Origin: Nibrella saemangeumensis
GTDB taxonomy: Bacteria; Bacteroidota; Bacteroidia; Cytophagales; Spirosomataceae
DNA length: 64,000 bases
Reading direction: 5' to 3'
Assembly: GCF_039541915.1 (NCBI RefSeq)
Contig: NZ_BAABHD010000083.1
Coordinates: 186,001-250,000, forward strand
Below, piece by piece: positions 26,463 through 34,833 of the stretch. Each line of letters starts with the position of its first letter. The stretch's first letter is position 1. Position numbers and translations under genes: made by a program. The notes below the pieces were generated by a model, which saw nothing but the letters and a program-made list of their open reading frames with translations, made no database searches and was not told the DNA's origin.

Positions 26463-26993
26463 TTAAGCCTGCAATACCAGTATATCTTTAGAATTACGAC
26501 CTAACCCGTCGTAGTCTAAGCCATAGCCGACAACAAACCGATTTTCAATTTCAAAGCCTACGTAGTCCAGGGTCAATTCCTTTATAAGTGCTTCGGGCTT
26601 AAATAGCAAGGTCGCCAAAGCAATGGAGGCCGGTTTTAAGCTTTCCAGTTGCTCCCGAATCTGGGCAAGGGTTAAGCCCGTATCAACTATATCTTCAATG
26701 ACAATTAAGTCCCGGCCTTCTACAGCCTCCTGAAGACCCAGAATCTCCTTTACCTTTCCTGTTGAAGCCATTTGTGCGTAGGAAGCTACCCGGATGAAGG
26801 TAATTTCGCAGGGAATGGTCAGGTTTTTCATCAGGTCGGCGGCAAACAGGAATGAACCGTTGAGCACGCCAACCAGTAGGGGTTGTTTACCTTTGTAGTC
26901 CTGATTGATTTGCCCGGCCAGTTCGGCAATGCGGTTCTGAATCGCTTCCTGCCCGATGAAGGGTATGAACGTTTTGTCTTTAATCTCCAGCAT
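26463..26993 (-). CDS. hpt: Hypoxanthine phosphoribosyltransferase
   Basis: This 176-aa purine salvage enzyme makes IMP or GMP from hypoxanthine or guanine and PRPP. The PRPP-binding signature LIVIEDIVDTGLTL is at about residues 98-111, and GVLNGSFLFAADLMKNL near residue 45 is the PPi loop. The C-terminal VVGYGLDYDGLGRN is typical. The ATG at 26993 (MLEIKDKTFIPF) is preferred over an upstream TTG. It converges on nuoD with a 19-bp gap and is divergent from the TPR gene. Confidence 0.94.
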   Translation of the reverse strand: MLEIKDKTFIPFIGQEAIQNRIAELAGQINQDYKGKQPLLVGVLNGSFLFAADLMKNLTIPCEITFIRVASYAQMASTGKVKEILGLQEAVEGRDLIVIEDIVDTGLTLAQIREQLESLKPASIALATLLFKPEALIKELTLDYVGFEIENRFVVGYGLDYDGLGRNSKDILVLQA

Positions 26994-27113
26994 GGGGGCC
27001 AAAGATACAGGTGCGGTTTTGCCTGTCAAAATTTACTGAAAAATGTGAGCAGGCAAACTGTTTAAAACGATTATACGTTGATAAGGTAGTACCAAACATG
27101 GGGGTAACATAGA

Positions 27114-28352
27114 ATGAAAAAATTATTGTTGGTAGCGTTTCTGGCCGGATTTACGTCGTTGGTGTATGCGCAGGATCAGGCGCAGGCCAGTACCGGTGTG
27201 TATTCGCTGTCTGACTTTGATAAGAAATACGGCATGCTTCTGAAGCATCCCGGTGTACAGATCGAATCGGCGGAGGCTATTAACCAGCTGTACAATTACA
27301 AATTTTACGAAGCGGATAAGGAATTTCGTTGGCTGAAGCACCGCTATCCGCGTCACCCTATGCCTTATTTTCTAATGGGTCTGGCCGAGTGGTGGAAAAT
27401 CGTACCGAATACAGATGTAACGGACTACGACAGTAAATGTCTGGCGTATATGGATACGACCATTGCCCTGGCAGAGAGGTTGTACGACGAAAGTGACGAT
27501 AAGATTGAGCCTTCGTTTTTTCTATCAGCTGCCTATGCCTTCAAAGGGCGTTTGTATTCTGAGCGGAAAAAGTGGGCCAAAGCGACCATAGCCGGTAAAA
27601 ATGCGCTTAAATATTTTGAGAAATGTAAGGGCAACGGTGATCTGAGTCCGGAACTGCTATTCGGTGATGGGCTCTATAATTACTACTCACAGTGGATTCC
27701 TCAGAATTATTCCATATTAAAACCTGTGCTGGCCATGTTTCCCAAAGGAAACAAAGGTACCGGCATTCAGCAGTTAGAAAAGACAGCGTTCAATGCCTTC
27801 TACACCCGCGTTGAAGCCCGGTATTTCCTGCTTCAGATTTACAGTATGGAGAACCAGTACGATAAGGCGTACGATATGGCGAAATATATGACGCAGCAGT
27901 ACCCGGACAATCCTTTTTTTGAGCGTTATTATGCTCGTGCGGCTTTTGTTCGTGGGATGTTGGGTGAAGCTGAGAATGTCTCGAAGAATATACTGAGCAA
28001 GATTGAGCGTGGACAAATAGGGTATGAGGGGGTAAGTGGCCGGACCGCAGCTTATATTCTGGCTTATATCAATCAGAACTTTTACAAAAATAACGCGGAG
28101 GCCAAAACCTATTACCTGAAATCCATCCAGTTTGCCAAGCAGACCAATTCGATGGATGCCGGGTACTACTGGTCATCGGTACTGGGGTTGGGTAAAATTG
28201 CCAGTGCCGAGAAAAACTATGATGAAGCGCGAATTCACTTTAAAGAAGTAATGGACCGTGCCGATCGCAAATCGAGCCAGTATCAGGAAGCGAAGAAGGC
28301 AATGGAAGAAGGTAAAAAGTCCCGCCGGGAAGAGCGTAGAAGACGGAGTTAA
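27114..28352 (+). CDS. Periplasmic tetratricopeptide-repeat protein
   Basis: This 412-aa protein has a signal peptide (MKKLLLVAFLAGFTSLVYAQ, cleaved before about Gln20). The mature part is helical throughout, with TPR-like pairs such as YNYKFYEADKEFRWLKHRYP, then YSMENQYDKAYDMAKYMTQ and EKNYDEARIHFKEVMDRA. The C-terminus is very basic (KKSRREERRRRS). No catalytic motif is seen; TPR proteins serve as scaffolds in envelope complexes. It is monocistronic and ends at a hairpin shared with the convergent Lrp gene. Confidence 0.82.
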   Translation: MKKLLLVAFLAGFTSLVYAQDQAQASTGVYSLSDFDKKYGMLLKHPGVQIESAEAINQLYNYKFYEADKEFRWLKHRYPRHPMPYFLMGLAEWWKIVPNTDVTDYDSKCLAYMDTTIALAERLYDESDDKIEPSFFLSAAYAFKGRLYSERKKWAKATIAGKNALKYFEKCKGNGDLSPELLFGDGLYNYYSQWIPQNYSILKPVLAMFPKGNKGTGIQQLEKTAFNAFYTRVEARYFLLQIYSMENQYDKAYDMAKYMTQQYPDNPFFERYYARAAFVRGMLGEAENVSKNILSKIERGQIGYEGVSGRTAAYILAYINQNFYKNNAEAKTYYLKSIQFAKQTNSMDAGYYWSSVLGLGKIASAEKNYDEARIHFKEVMDRADRKSSQYQEAKKAMEEGKKSRREERRRRS

Positions 28353-28356
28353 GTAT

Positions 28357-28393
28357 AAAAGAAAATGCCCGGTTCAGCCGGGCATTTTCTTTT
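28357..28393. terminator. Bidirectional terminator between the TPR and Lrp genes
   Basis: A 16-bp perfect stem (28357-28372 with 28378-28393, loop TTCAG) has A-rich and T-rich ends, so it can stop transcription from both convergent genes. Confidence 0.92.
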
Positions 28394-28394
28394 A

Positions 28395-28865
28395 TTACGG
28401 GATCGGAAGTACCTTGCTTTCCTTGAAAGTTGAGAGGATAACCATCGTTTGAGTGCTGGCCACTTCTTCAATTTCGTTGATCACTTCCAGCATCAGTACC
28501 TGATAAGAAGCGATATCCTTGGCAATTACTTTTAATAAAAAGTCGCCGGAGCCGGTAATGTGATGACACTCGATGATTTCCGGGATAGCATATACTCGTT
28601 CAACAAAAGAATCGGTTACCTGCTTTTTGTGCCCCACCAGCGTCACCATAACAAAGGTGGTTACACCCAGTCCAACTTTTTCCCGATCCAGTTGGGCGTG
28701 ATAGCTCTTTATGATACCAGAAGTTTCCAGCTTTTTTACCCGTTCCAGGGTAGGTGCCGGCGAAAGACCGATTTCTTTGGATAATTGAGCGTTGGTGATT
28801 TTAGCGTTTGTTTGTAGGATTTCAAGAACCTTGCGATCTATCTGATCTAATTTTGTACCTGACAT
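28395..28865 (-). CDS. Lrp/AsnC family transcriptional regulator
   Basis: This 156-aa protein has an N-terminal winged HTH (about 5-60: LDQIDRKVLEILQTNAKITN, then LSKEIGLSPAPTLERVKKLE). A C-terminal RAM ligand-binding domain follows, with GSGDFLLKVIAKDIASYQVL near residue 105. Lrp-type proteins form octamers and respond to amino acids or related metabolites. It is a single-gene unit. TAGCTTTG (minus strand, plus 28905-28912) upstream is a possible -7 box. The target genes are not evident; it is divergent from the DUF2256 mini-gene. Confidence 0.93.
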   Translation of the reverse strand: MSGTKLDQIDRKVLEILQTNAKITNAQLSKEIGLSPAPTLERVKKLETSGIIKSYHAQLDREKVGLGVTTFVMVTLVGHKKQVTDSFVERVYAIPEIIECHHITGSGDFLLKVIAKDIASYQVLMLEVINEIEEVASTQTMVILSTFKESKVLPIP

Positions 28866-29126
28866 GATCGGTAATGTGTGATGGAATGATTACTCGGGAT
28901 AGCGCAAAGCTACTATGCTTTCTCTAAAAACTCTTACTTTATATTGGTTATTTACCAATGTAAAAAATAAATGCCTGCTTTAATCCCTAATTTACCGCAC
29001 AAAAGTAAGGGAAAAGTACCACAAGCCAAATGACAGGTAACTTATTTGGTCCTTCAATCGACTTAACGGTTAATCGTTCAGCGTTGGTTATCAGGACAAA
29101 CACCCTCTTCAATACTTATTTTGCAA

Positions 29127-29279
29127 ATGCGTAAAAAATCTGAGCTGCCTACTAAAATCTGCCCGGTTTGCGGTTTCTCATTTGCCTGGCGTAAAAAATG
29201 GGCACGTAATTGGGATTCTATCATTTATTGTAGTGTTCGGTGCCGTCATAATAAAAGCCTTACTTTACGCGAAACATAG
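29127..29279 (+). CDS. DUF2256 zinc-ribbon-like small protein
   Basis: This 50-aa protein (start MRKKSELPTKICPVCGFSFA) carries CPVCG near residue 12 and YCSVRCRHNK near residue 36, which can form a four-cysteine zinc site. The centre WRKKWARNWDSI is the DUF2256 signature. The family often lies near photolyase/cryptochrome genes, but none is in this window. Its function is unknown. The ATG at 29127 is the first possible start. The GH10-like lipoprotein gene begins 35 bp downstream, so they may share a transcript. Confidence 0.85.
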   Translation: MRKKSELPTKICPVCGFSFAWRKKWARNWDSIIYCSVRCRHNKSLTLRET

Positions 29280-29314
29280 TTTGCGTTCGTTATTGTAATC
29301 GGTTGCCGTTTGCT

Positions 29315-30928
29315 ATGATGTTTTCTCGTGCTTTACTGTGTCTTTGTGTATTCGGTCTGCTCGGTCTTAACTGCCGCACGGCTCAGACTGAAACGAACAG
29401 CACCGCTCCTCTTGAAACGGTGTCGGTTTCCAATAACTCAGCTCCGGCTGATACAATACTTCTTCCGCCAAAGCGGGAGTTCCGGGCCGTCTGGATTGCT
29501 ACGGTGGAAAATATGGACTGGCCGAGCCGGAAAGGCCTTTCGCCGGAGATACAGCAGCGGGAGTTTCGGGAACTATTGGATGTACACTCCGGAGCGGGGT
29601 TCAATTCGGTGATTGTTCAGGTACGAGCGGCTGCCGATGCGTTCTACGCTAAAAGCCCAGAGCCGTGGTCGGAGTGGCTGATGGGCCGGCAGGGGCAACC
29701 ACCGTACCCTTTTTATGACCCGCTGGAGTTTATGATTAAGGAAGCGCACAGCCGTAATCTGGAGTTCCATGCTTGGTTGAACCTCGACCGGGCTACCTAT
29801 AGCCCAAAGTCCAGCATAATACCCACCCACATCAGCCGTCACAAACCTGAATGGCTAATAACCTTTGAAGGTAAGAAACTTTTTAACCTGGGTATACCGG
29901 AAGTTCGTACTTACATCGCCGGTATTATGGCTAATGTTGTACGGCAGTATGACGTGGACGGTATCCATTTTGACGACTACTTCTACCCGTATTCGGCACC
30001 TAACCAGATCCTGGGTGATGAGCTGACGTACAGGGCCTATAACAACGGTATGAATATCCACGACTGGCGACGTGACAATGTGGATAAGTTAATTCTTCAG
30101 CTACGAGACAGTATCCGGACTATTAAGCCTAAAATAAAGTTTGGGATTAGTCCATTCGGAGTCTGGAGAAATCAAAAAGAAGATCCGCAGGGTTCAGCTA
30201 CGGTGGCGGGGGTAACATCTTACGGTACGCTCTACGCCGATACGCGCAAGTGGATACGTGAAGGCTGGATCGATTATGTAGCCCCGCAGGTTTATTTTGA
30301 TACAGAATTTGAGCGGGTACCTTTCCGGACGCTGGTCGACTGGTGGACGCAAAACAAGGGCAATCGACATTTATACATCGGTATGGCAGCATATCGGGTC
30401 GGCCAGCCGCATCCACGGGATAAAGCCTGGTTAAGGCCAGGTCAGATGCCGATCCAGCTGCGGCACATGCGGAGCCGGGAGCAAGTATCTGGTAGTATCT
30501 TTTTTAGTGCCCATTCGATCTTTAGCAACCCCCTGGGCATTCGGGATTCTCTTCGAAATGATTTTTTCCGTTACCCGGCTATGATTCCGACCATGCCCTG
30601 GAAAGACAATATTGCTCCCTTGCCTCCGCGCGATCTGAAAGTAGCGGCCTTGGAAGAGGGTATTGAGTTATTCTGGCAGCCATCCGCCAAAGCGCCCGAT
30701 GGGGACAGGGCTCGCTATTATGCCTTATATCGGTTCAGCGACCAGCAGGAACAGCGCATTGATGATCCCCGGAACATAATTGCCATTTGCTCTGGTGAAT
30801 ATACCACCCGGTTTTTAGATAAAGCGGTGGAGCCGAAAAAGCGCTATACATACGTGGTAACGGCCTTCGACCGGCTGCATAACGAAAGTTTGGGAACCGC
30901 CATTCCGTCGCCGATTCAGGCGTTGTAG
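29315..30928 (+). CDS. Family-10-like glycosylhydrolase lipoprotein (DUF187/GHL10)
   Basis: This 537-aa protein has a lipoprotein signal (hydrophobic core LLCLCVFGLLGLNC). The catalytic TIM barrel shows REFRAVWIATVENMDWPSRK, then GFNSVIVQVRAAADAFYAKS, DVDGIHFDDYFYP and YVAPQVYFDTEF, the features of the GHL10 group that includes YngK. A fibronectin-III-like module (about 440-535) closes the protein. These are thought to act on cell-surface or peptidoglycan-related glycans; the substrate is unproven. The ATG at 29315 is chosen over a TTG at 29303. The 3' end overlaps ispH by 13 bp, tail to tail. Confidence 0.88.
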   Translation: MMFSRALLCLCVFGLLGLNCRTAQTETNSTAPLETVSVSNNSAPADTILLPPKREFRAVWIATVENMDWPSRKGLSPEIQQREFRELLDVHSGAGFNSVIVQVRAAADAFYAKSPEPWSEWLMGRQGQPPYPFYDPLEFMIKEAHSRNLEFHAWLNLDRATYSPKSSIIPTHISRHKPEWLITFEGKKLFNLGIPEVRTYIAGIMANVVRQYDVDGIHFDDYFYPYSAPNQILGDELTYRAYNNGMNIHDWRRDNVDKLILQLRDSIRTIKPKIKFGISPFGVWRNQKEDPQGSATVAGVTSYGTLYADTRKWIREGWIDYVAPQVYFDTEFERVPFRTLVDWWTQNKGNRHLYIGMAAYRVGQPHPRDKAWLRPGQMPIQLRHMRSREQVSGSIFFSAHSIFSNPLGIRDSLRNDFFRYPAMIPTMPWKDNIAPLPPRDLKVAALEEGIELFWQPSAKAPDGDRARYYALYRFSDQQEQRIDDPRNIIAICSGEYTTRFLDKAVEPKKRYTYVVTAFDRLHNESLGTAIPSPIQAL

Positions 30929-32157
30929 GTTTGCTGAATATCGATCATGACATCTTCTAACGAACGGCTGCCGGGATAGAAGGAGACGAGCTTCAGCAGA
31001 ATTCCTTCGACAACCGCGTCCGGGCAGGAAGCTCCGCACGTGAGCAGGATAGTGACCGGCTCATGGCTGGGAAGATAGCTTTCGGTAACTACCTCTTCTT
31101 TCTGATGCAGGTTAAAGTGCCGGATAAGCGTCTGTGACAGGATCTTCTGTTCTGATTCTATAAAGTACGTCGGCAGCTTTTCTTCGCACAACTCAACAAT
31201 ATGCGACGTATTGGAACTGTTGTATCCACCTGCCACAATGGCTAGATCTGCCGTATGCGTTAGCAGCGCGTACGTAGCATCCTGATTATCGTTGGTAGCG
31301 TAACATAAAGTATCACGGGTATTGGCAAAGCGTCGTTCCACCTCGTGCGGTAGCAGGTTGTATTGCTCAATCATTACCTGCTTCAGATAATCGGCAATCC
31401 CCTGGGTGTCTGACGCCAGCATAGTTGTCTGATTGACCACGCCGATGCGTTGCAAATCCTGCTCCGGATCAAAGCCCTCGGAGTACTGGCCCTTAAATTC
31501 CACGAAGAATTGCTCTTTTGGTACGTCGCCAGTAATGTACCTGGCCAGTCGCTGGGCCTCGGCCATATCTTTAACAACTACCGTTGGTGCCGCTTCTTTG
31601 CTATGCGAAAACGTAGCTCGGGTTTCTTCGTGCGTCGGCTTACCGTGTACGACTACCGTATACGCTTTGTGGCCAATCTGACTTGCTTTGTTCCAGACCT
31701 TTTCCACAAACGGACAGGTTGTGTTATACCGCTCTACATCCAGCCCGACTTCGGCCAGTTTCTGCTGCGTTTCCAGTGTGGTGCCAAACGCAGGGATAAT
31801 GACAATATCGTCTTGAGTCAGCTCTGCCCAGGGTACCAGTTGCCGCCCTGCCGTATCCATCAGAAAACGCACCCCCCGGCTGAGCAGGTCGCCATTGACC
31901 TCCGGGTTGTGTATCATTTCACTTAAGAGAAAGATACGTTTATCGGGGTTTTCAGAAATAGCTTTGTAAGCGATTTCAATAGCATTCTCTACCCCATAAC
32001 AGAAGCCGAAGTGCCGGGCAAGCAAAACCTGCACCGGCCCAAAGTCCAGCAGGGTAGGGGTAAAATCACGCTTTAGTTTATCTCGCTTCCGGCGCAGCTC
32101 TTTCAGCGGACTAACAATCGTACTGCGGTAATAATCAGGAATATTGAATGATTTCAT
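30916..32157 (-). CDS. ispH: 4-hydroxy-3-methylbut-2-enyl diphosphate reductase
   Basis: This 413-aa enzyme performs the last step of the MEP pathway, giving IPP and DMAPP. The iron-sulfur ligands are Cys53 (HFGFCYGVENA), Cys148 (YNTTCPFVEKVW) and a third in LTCGASCPDAV near the C-terminus. An N-terminal extension of about 40 residues makes this the long form found in Bacteroidota and plants/cyanobacteria. Its 3' end overlaps the convergent GHL10 gene by 13 bp. Confidence 0.95.
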   Translation of the reverse strand: MKSFNIPDYYRSTIVSPLKELRRKRDKLKRDFTPTLLDFGPVQVLLARHFGFCYGVENAIEIAYKAISENPDKRIFLLSEMIHNPEVNGDLLSRGVRFLMDTAGRQLVPWAELTQDDIVIIPAFGTTLETQQKLAEVGLDVERYNTTCPFVEKVWNKASQIGHKAYTVVVHGKPTHEETRATFSHSKEAAPTVVVKDMAEAQRLARYITGDVPKEQFFVEFKGQYSEGFDPEQDLQRIGVVNQTTMLASDTQGIADYLKQVMIEQYNLLPHEVERRFANTRDTLCYATNDNQDATYALLTHTADLAIVAGGYNSSNTSHIVELCEEKLPTYFIESEQKILSQTLIRHFNLHQKEEVVTESYLPSHEPVTILLTCGASCPDAVVEGILLKLVSFYPGSRSLEDVMIDIQQTYNA

Positions 32158-32247
32158 CGAAGTAAGTACAGCCGGTGAAGGCGGAGGCCATTTGATTCCG
32201 CCCTATTCTCCTAACAGAGGAATAATCAGGATTGTTCGTACCCATGG

Positions 32248-32266
32248 GCTTCAGCCCGTGAAAACG
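32248..32266. repeat. REP-like small palindrome between ispH and the GH3-like gene
   Basis: CATGGGCTTCAGCCCGTG folds into a short stem (GGGCT with AGCCC around TC). It is in a 131-bp gap with no gene. Only one copy was noticed in this window, so a repeat family is suspected rather than shown. Confidence 0.4.
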
Positions 32267-32288
32267 ATACCATTGAGGTAGGTAAGTA

Positions 32289-33812
32289 TCAGTAATACGT
32301 AATCTGTCCCAGAATATCATCCAGGTAATCCCGCGAGTTACTCAACCGGGGTACCTTATGCTGCCCCCCCAATTTACCCCGCTGTTTCATCCAGGCATAA
32401 AAAGTCCCCTTGGGCACCACGTGGATCAGCGGCTGCTGGAGCACCATATCATTGTAGCGTTTGGCATCATAGTCAGAGTTTACCTGACGCAGGGTCTCGT
32501 CCAGCACCTGATTGAAGGTCTCCTGATCGTCGGGTTCCTGCGAAAATTCAATGATCCACTCGTGGCGGCCATTGGTGCCGTTGCTCATGTAAACCGGTCC
32601 GGCGGTATATTCCTTAATGACCGCTCCCGTCGCTTCGCAGGCTTGGGTAACTGCAATCTCGGCATTTTCAACAATAACCTCCTCCCCAAAGGCATTGATA
32701 AAGTGCTTGGTACGGCCGCTGACTTTAAGCCGGTGCGGGTACAGGGACGTAAACTTCACGGTGTCGCCAACCCGGTATCGCCACAAGCCGCCAGTGGTTG
32801 AAATGATGAGAGCGTAATTTTTGTCCAGCTCAACTTCTTCAATCGTCAAAGCTTTAGGGAATTGTTTTTCCGCTTCGTCGATAGGCACAAACTCGTAAAA
32901 TATGCCATAATCTACCATCAGGAGCATTTCCCCCACCCGGTTCATTTCATCCTGAATGGCAAAGAATCCCTCGGAGGCATTGTATGTTTCCTGATAGCCT
33001 ACCTGCGCCGATGGGAAAACCTGATTGGAGAACAACTCCCGGTAGGGTTGAAACGCGACCGCACCGTGAATAAACACTTCAAAATTGGGCCAGACTTCCA
33101 GAATATTGGATTTACCGGTGCGAGCCAAGACTTTCTCCAGCAACACAAGCGCCCAGGTAGGGACACCCAGGATACTGGTCACGTTCTGCGTCGATACAAT
33201 TTCGGCCATCCGATCAATTTTAGCCTCCCACTCGCTCATCAGCGCGACATCTAAAGGCGGAGTGCGGATAAACTGGCCCCAGGCCGGGAGATTTTTCATT
33301 ATAACCGCCGAGATATCACCAGCCGCGCCATATTTGCTGTAGGGGTTTTCGTGCAGGCTGCCACCAATAGAAAGCCCTTTGCCTTCAAAAACCTTGCTGT
33401 CGGGCCGGTTGGCAATGTAGAGCGCCATTACGTCTTTTCCACCTTTAAAATGGCACTCATCCAGCGATTCTGTAGAAACCGGGATAAATTTGCTGCGGGC
33501 GTTTGTGGTACCCGACGATTTGGAGAACCAACGGATTGGAGAAGGCCAAAGCACGTTGTTTTCACCTTTCATCACCCGCTCAATATAAGGGAACAGGTCT
33601 TCATAGCTGGAAACAGGTACCCGCTGCTGAAAATCCCGCACGTTTTCAATGGAACTATACTGGTAGTAGCGGCCCCACTCGGTCCGGCGGCCCCGACGAA
33701 TCAACTGACGAAATACGCTCTGCTGCACCTCACCAGGATGTTGCTTCATCGCTTCAATCCGTGGCAAACGCCGTTCAAGGAGCCATTTGAGCGTAGTATT
33801 AAGCAGGGTCAT
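32289..33812 (-). CDS. GH3 auxin-responsive promoter family protein (acyl-acid amido synthetase-like)
   Basis: This 507-aa protein belongs to the ANL-like GH3 family of adenylating enzymes. The ATP-binding block is WFSKSSGTTNARSKFIPVS (about residues 94-112). Later conserved segments include YNASEGFFAIQDE and YRVGDTVKFTSLYPHRLKVS, with GRTKHFINAFGEEV. Plant GH3 enzymes join amino acids to hormone-type acids, but bacterial members are uncharacterised, so the substrate is unknown. It is followed by a non-coding gap and then ispH; the upstream GDPD gene runs in the same direction. Confidence 0.87.
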   Translation of the reverse strand: MTLLNTTLKWLLERRLPRIEAMKQHPGEVQQSVFRQLIRRGRRTEWGRYYQYSSIENVRDFQQRVPVSSYEDLFPYIERVMKGENNVLWPSPIRWFSKSSGTTNARSKFIPVSTESLDECHFKGGKDVMALYIANRPDSKVFEGKGLSIGGSLHENPYSKYGAAGDISAVIMKNLPAWGQFIRTPPLDVALMSEWEAKIDRMAEIVSTQNVTSILGVPTWALVLLEKVLARTGKSNILEVWPNFEVFIHGAVAFQPYRELFSNQVFPSAQVGYQETYNASEGFFAIQDEMNRVGEMLLMVDYGIFYEFVPIDEAEKQFPKALTIEEVELDKNYALIISTTGGLWRYRVGDTVKFTSLYPHRLKVSGRTKHFINAFGEEVIVENAEIAVTQACEATGAVIKEYTAGPVYMSNGTNGRHEWIIEFSQEPDDQETFNQVLDETLRQVNSDYDAKRYNDMVLQQPLIHVVPKGTFYAWMKQRGKLGGQHKVPRLSNSRDYLDDILGQITYY

Positions 33813-33882
33813 GGTAGTCCGGAAAGATAGAAACGTCAGTTACTGGTTTAATTTTCAGAAAAATAACAGAATCAGTTTTACT

Positions 33883-34794
33883 TCACAAATTCTTCGCCCG
33901 GTCAGGGTAATCGGTTATAAGGCCATCGACACTGTTATTGATTAACCGGCGCATATGGTTCGGGTTATTCACGGTCCAGGGTATAACTTTCATTCCTTTT
34001 CCATGTAAACGCCTGATTTTGTTTTTGCTCAACAACTGGTAATACGGACTGTATATATCCGGAATAAAACCAAGCTCTTTCAGGTGGGTATCTACAGGTT
34101 TCAGATTCGCCACCAGCGCCGATAAACGGACCTTCTGATACCTGCCGGCATCAATTTGCTGCTTCCAGTGCTTTAGAACGGCAAAGTCGAAACTTTGCAG
34201 TATAACCTGTTCCGGCGGAAGTTGTTCAATAAGTACCTGGTAAACCAGATCAGAAAATTCTGCCGGTTTCGGCTGCGAAATGTCGTACTGGCCGGCGTCA
34301 CTTTTGATTTCTATATTATAGGATAGGGCGGGTAGCCTCTTTAACTTTCGATAGGCTTCTGCCTGTTGAATTACGTCTTGTAACAGTGGTTTGGCCACTT
34401 TTAGTTTCTGTTGGTCCGGATGGGCTGCATTACCAACCGAACCGCAGTCGTACCGCCGGATTTCATCATAGGTCATTTGGTACAGATTGTGCATCTGCTG
34501 CTCTTCTTTGTCAATCGGTGTACCAGCGGGAGTAAGGCAGAAAGCAGCGTTCATATATGGATCATGCGAAACTACAACCTGTCGGTCCTTACTAATGACA
34601 ACATCCATCTCAAGGGTATTAACCCCTAAATCAATTGCCTTCAGGAAGGCAGGGACAGAATTCTCCGGCATTAGTCCCCGGCAGCCCCGATGTCCCTGCA
34701 GATCAACTGAAACGATTTGAGCAAAGGCATTAGTAGCTACCAAAACGAAGGCCAGAAAAAGACGCGTGGGAAGCGGGAATGAGATAATTATCAT
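33883..34794 (-). CDS. Glycerophosphodiester phosphodiesterase
   Basis: This 303-aa secreted enzyme hydrolyses glycerophosphodiesters to glycerol-3-phosphate and an alcohol. The GDPD signature is QGHRGCRGLMPENSVPAF, followed by NTLEMDVVISKDRQVVVSHD, which gives the catalytic His pair and metal-binding Glu/Asp. A signal peptide ends in ATNAFAQ. The start at 34794 is preferred because the ATG at 34827 would be only 6 bp from the divergent acylase start; the longer form is possible. The C-terminal NPNHMRRLINNSVDGLITDYP is also characteristic. Confidence 0.9.
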   Translation of the reverse strand: MIIISFPLPTRLFLAFVLVATNAFAQIVSVDLQGHRGCRGLMPENSVPAFLKAIDLGVNTLEMDVVISKDRQVVVSHDPYMNAAFCLTPAGTPIDKEEQQMHNLYQMTYDEIRRYDCGSVGNAAHPDQQKLKVAKPLLQDVIQQAEAYRKLKRLPALSYNIEIKSDAGQYDISQPKPAEFSDLVYQVLIEQLPPEQVILQSFDFAVLKHWKQQIDAGRYQKVRLSALVANLKPVDTHLKELGFIPDIYSPYYQLLSKNKIRRLHGKGMKVIPWTVNNPNHMRRLINNSVDGLITDYPDRAKNL

Positions 34795-34833
34795 TTTTAT
34801 TTGTGTTTTAGTCGCTAGCTGGTTCATTTGACC

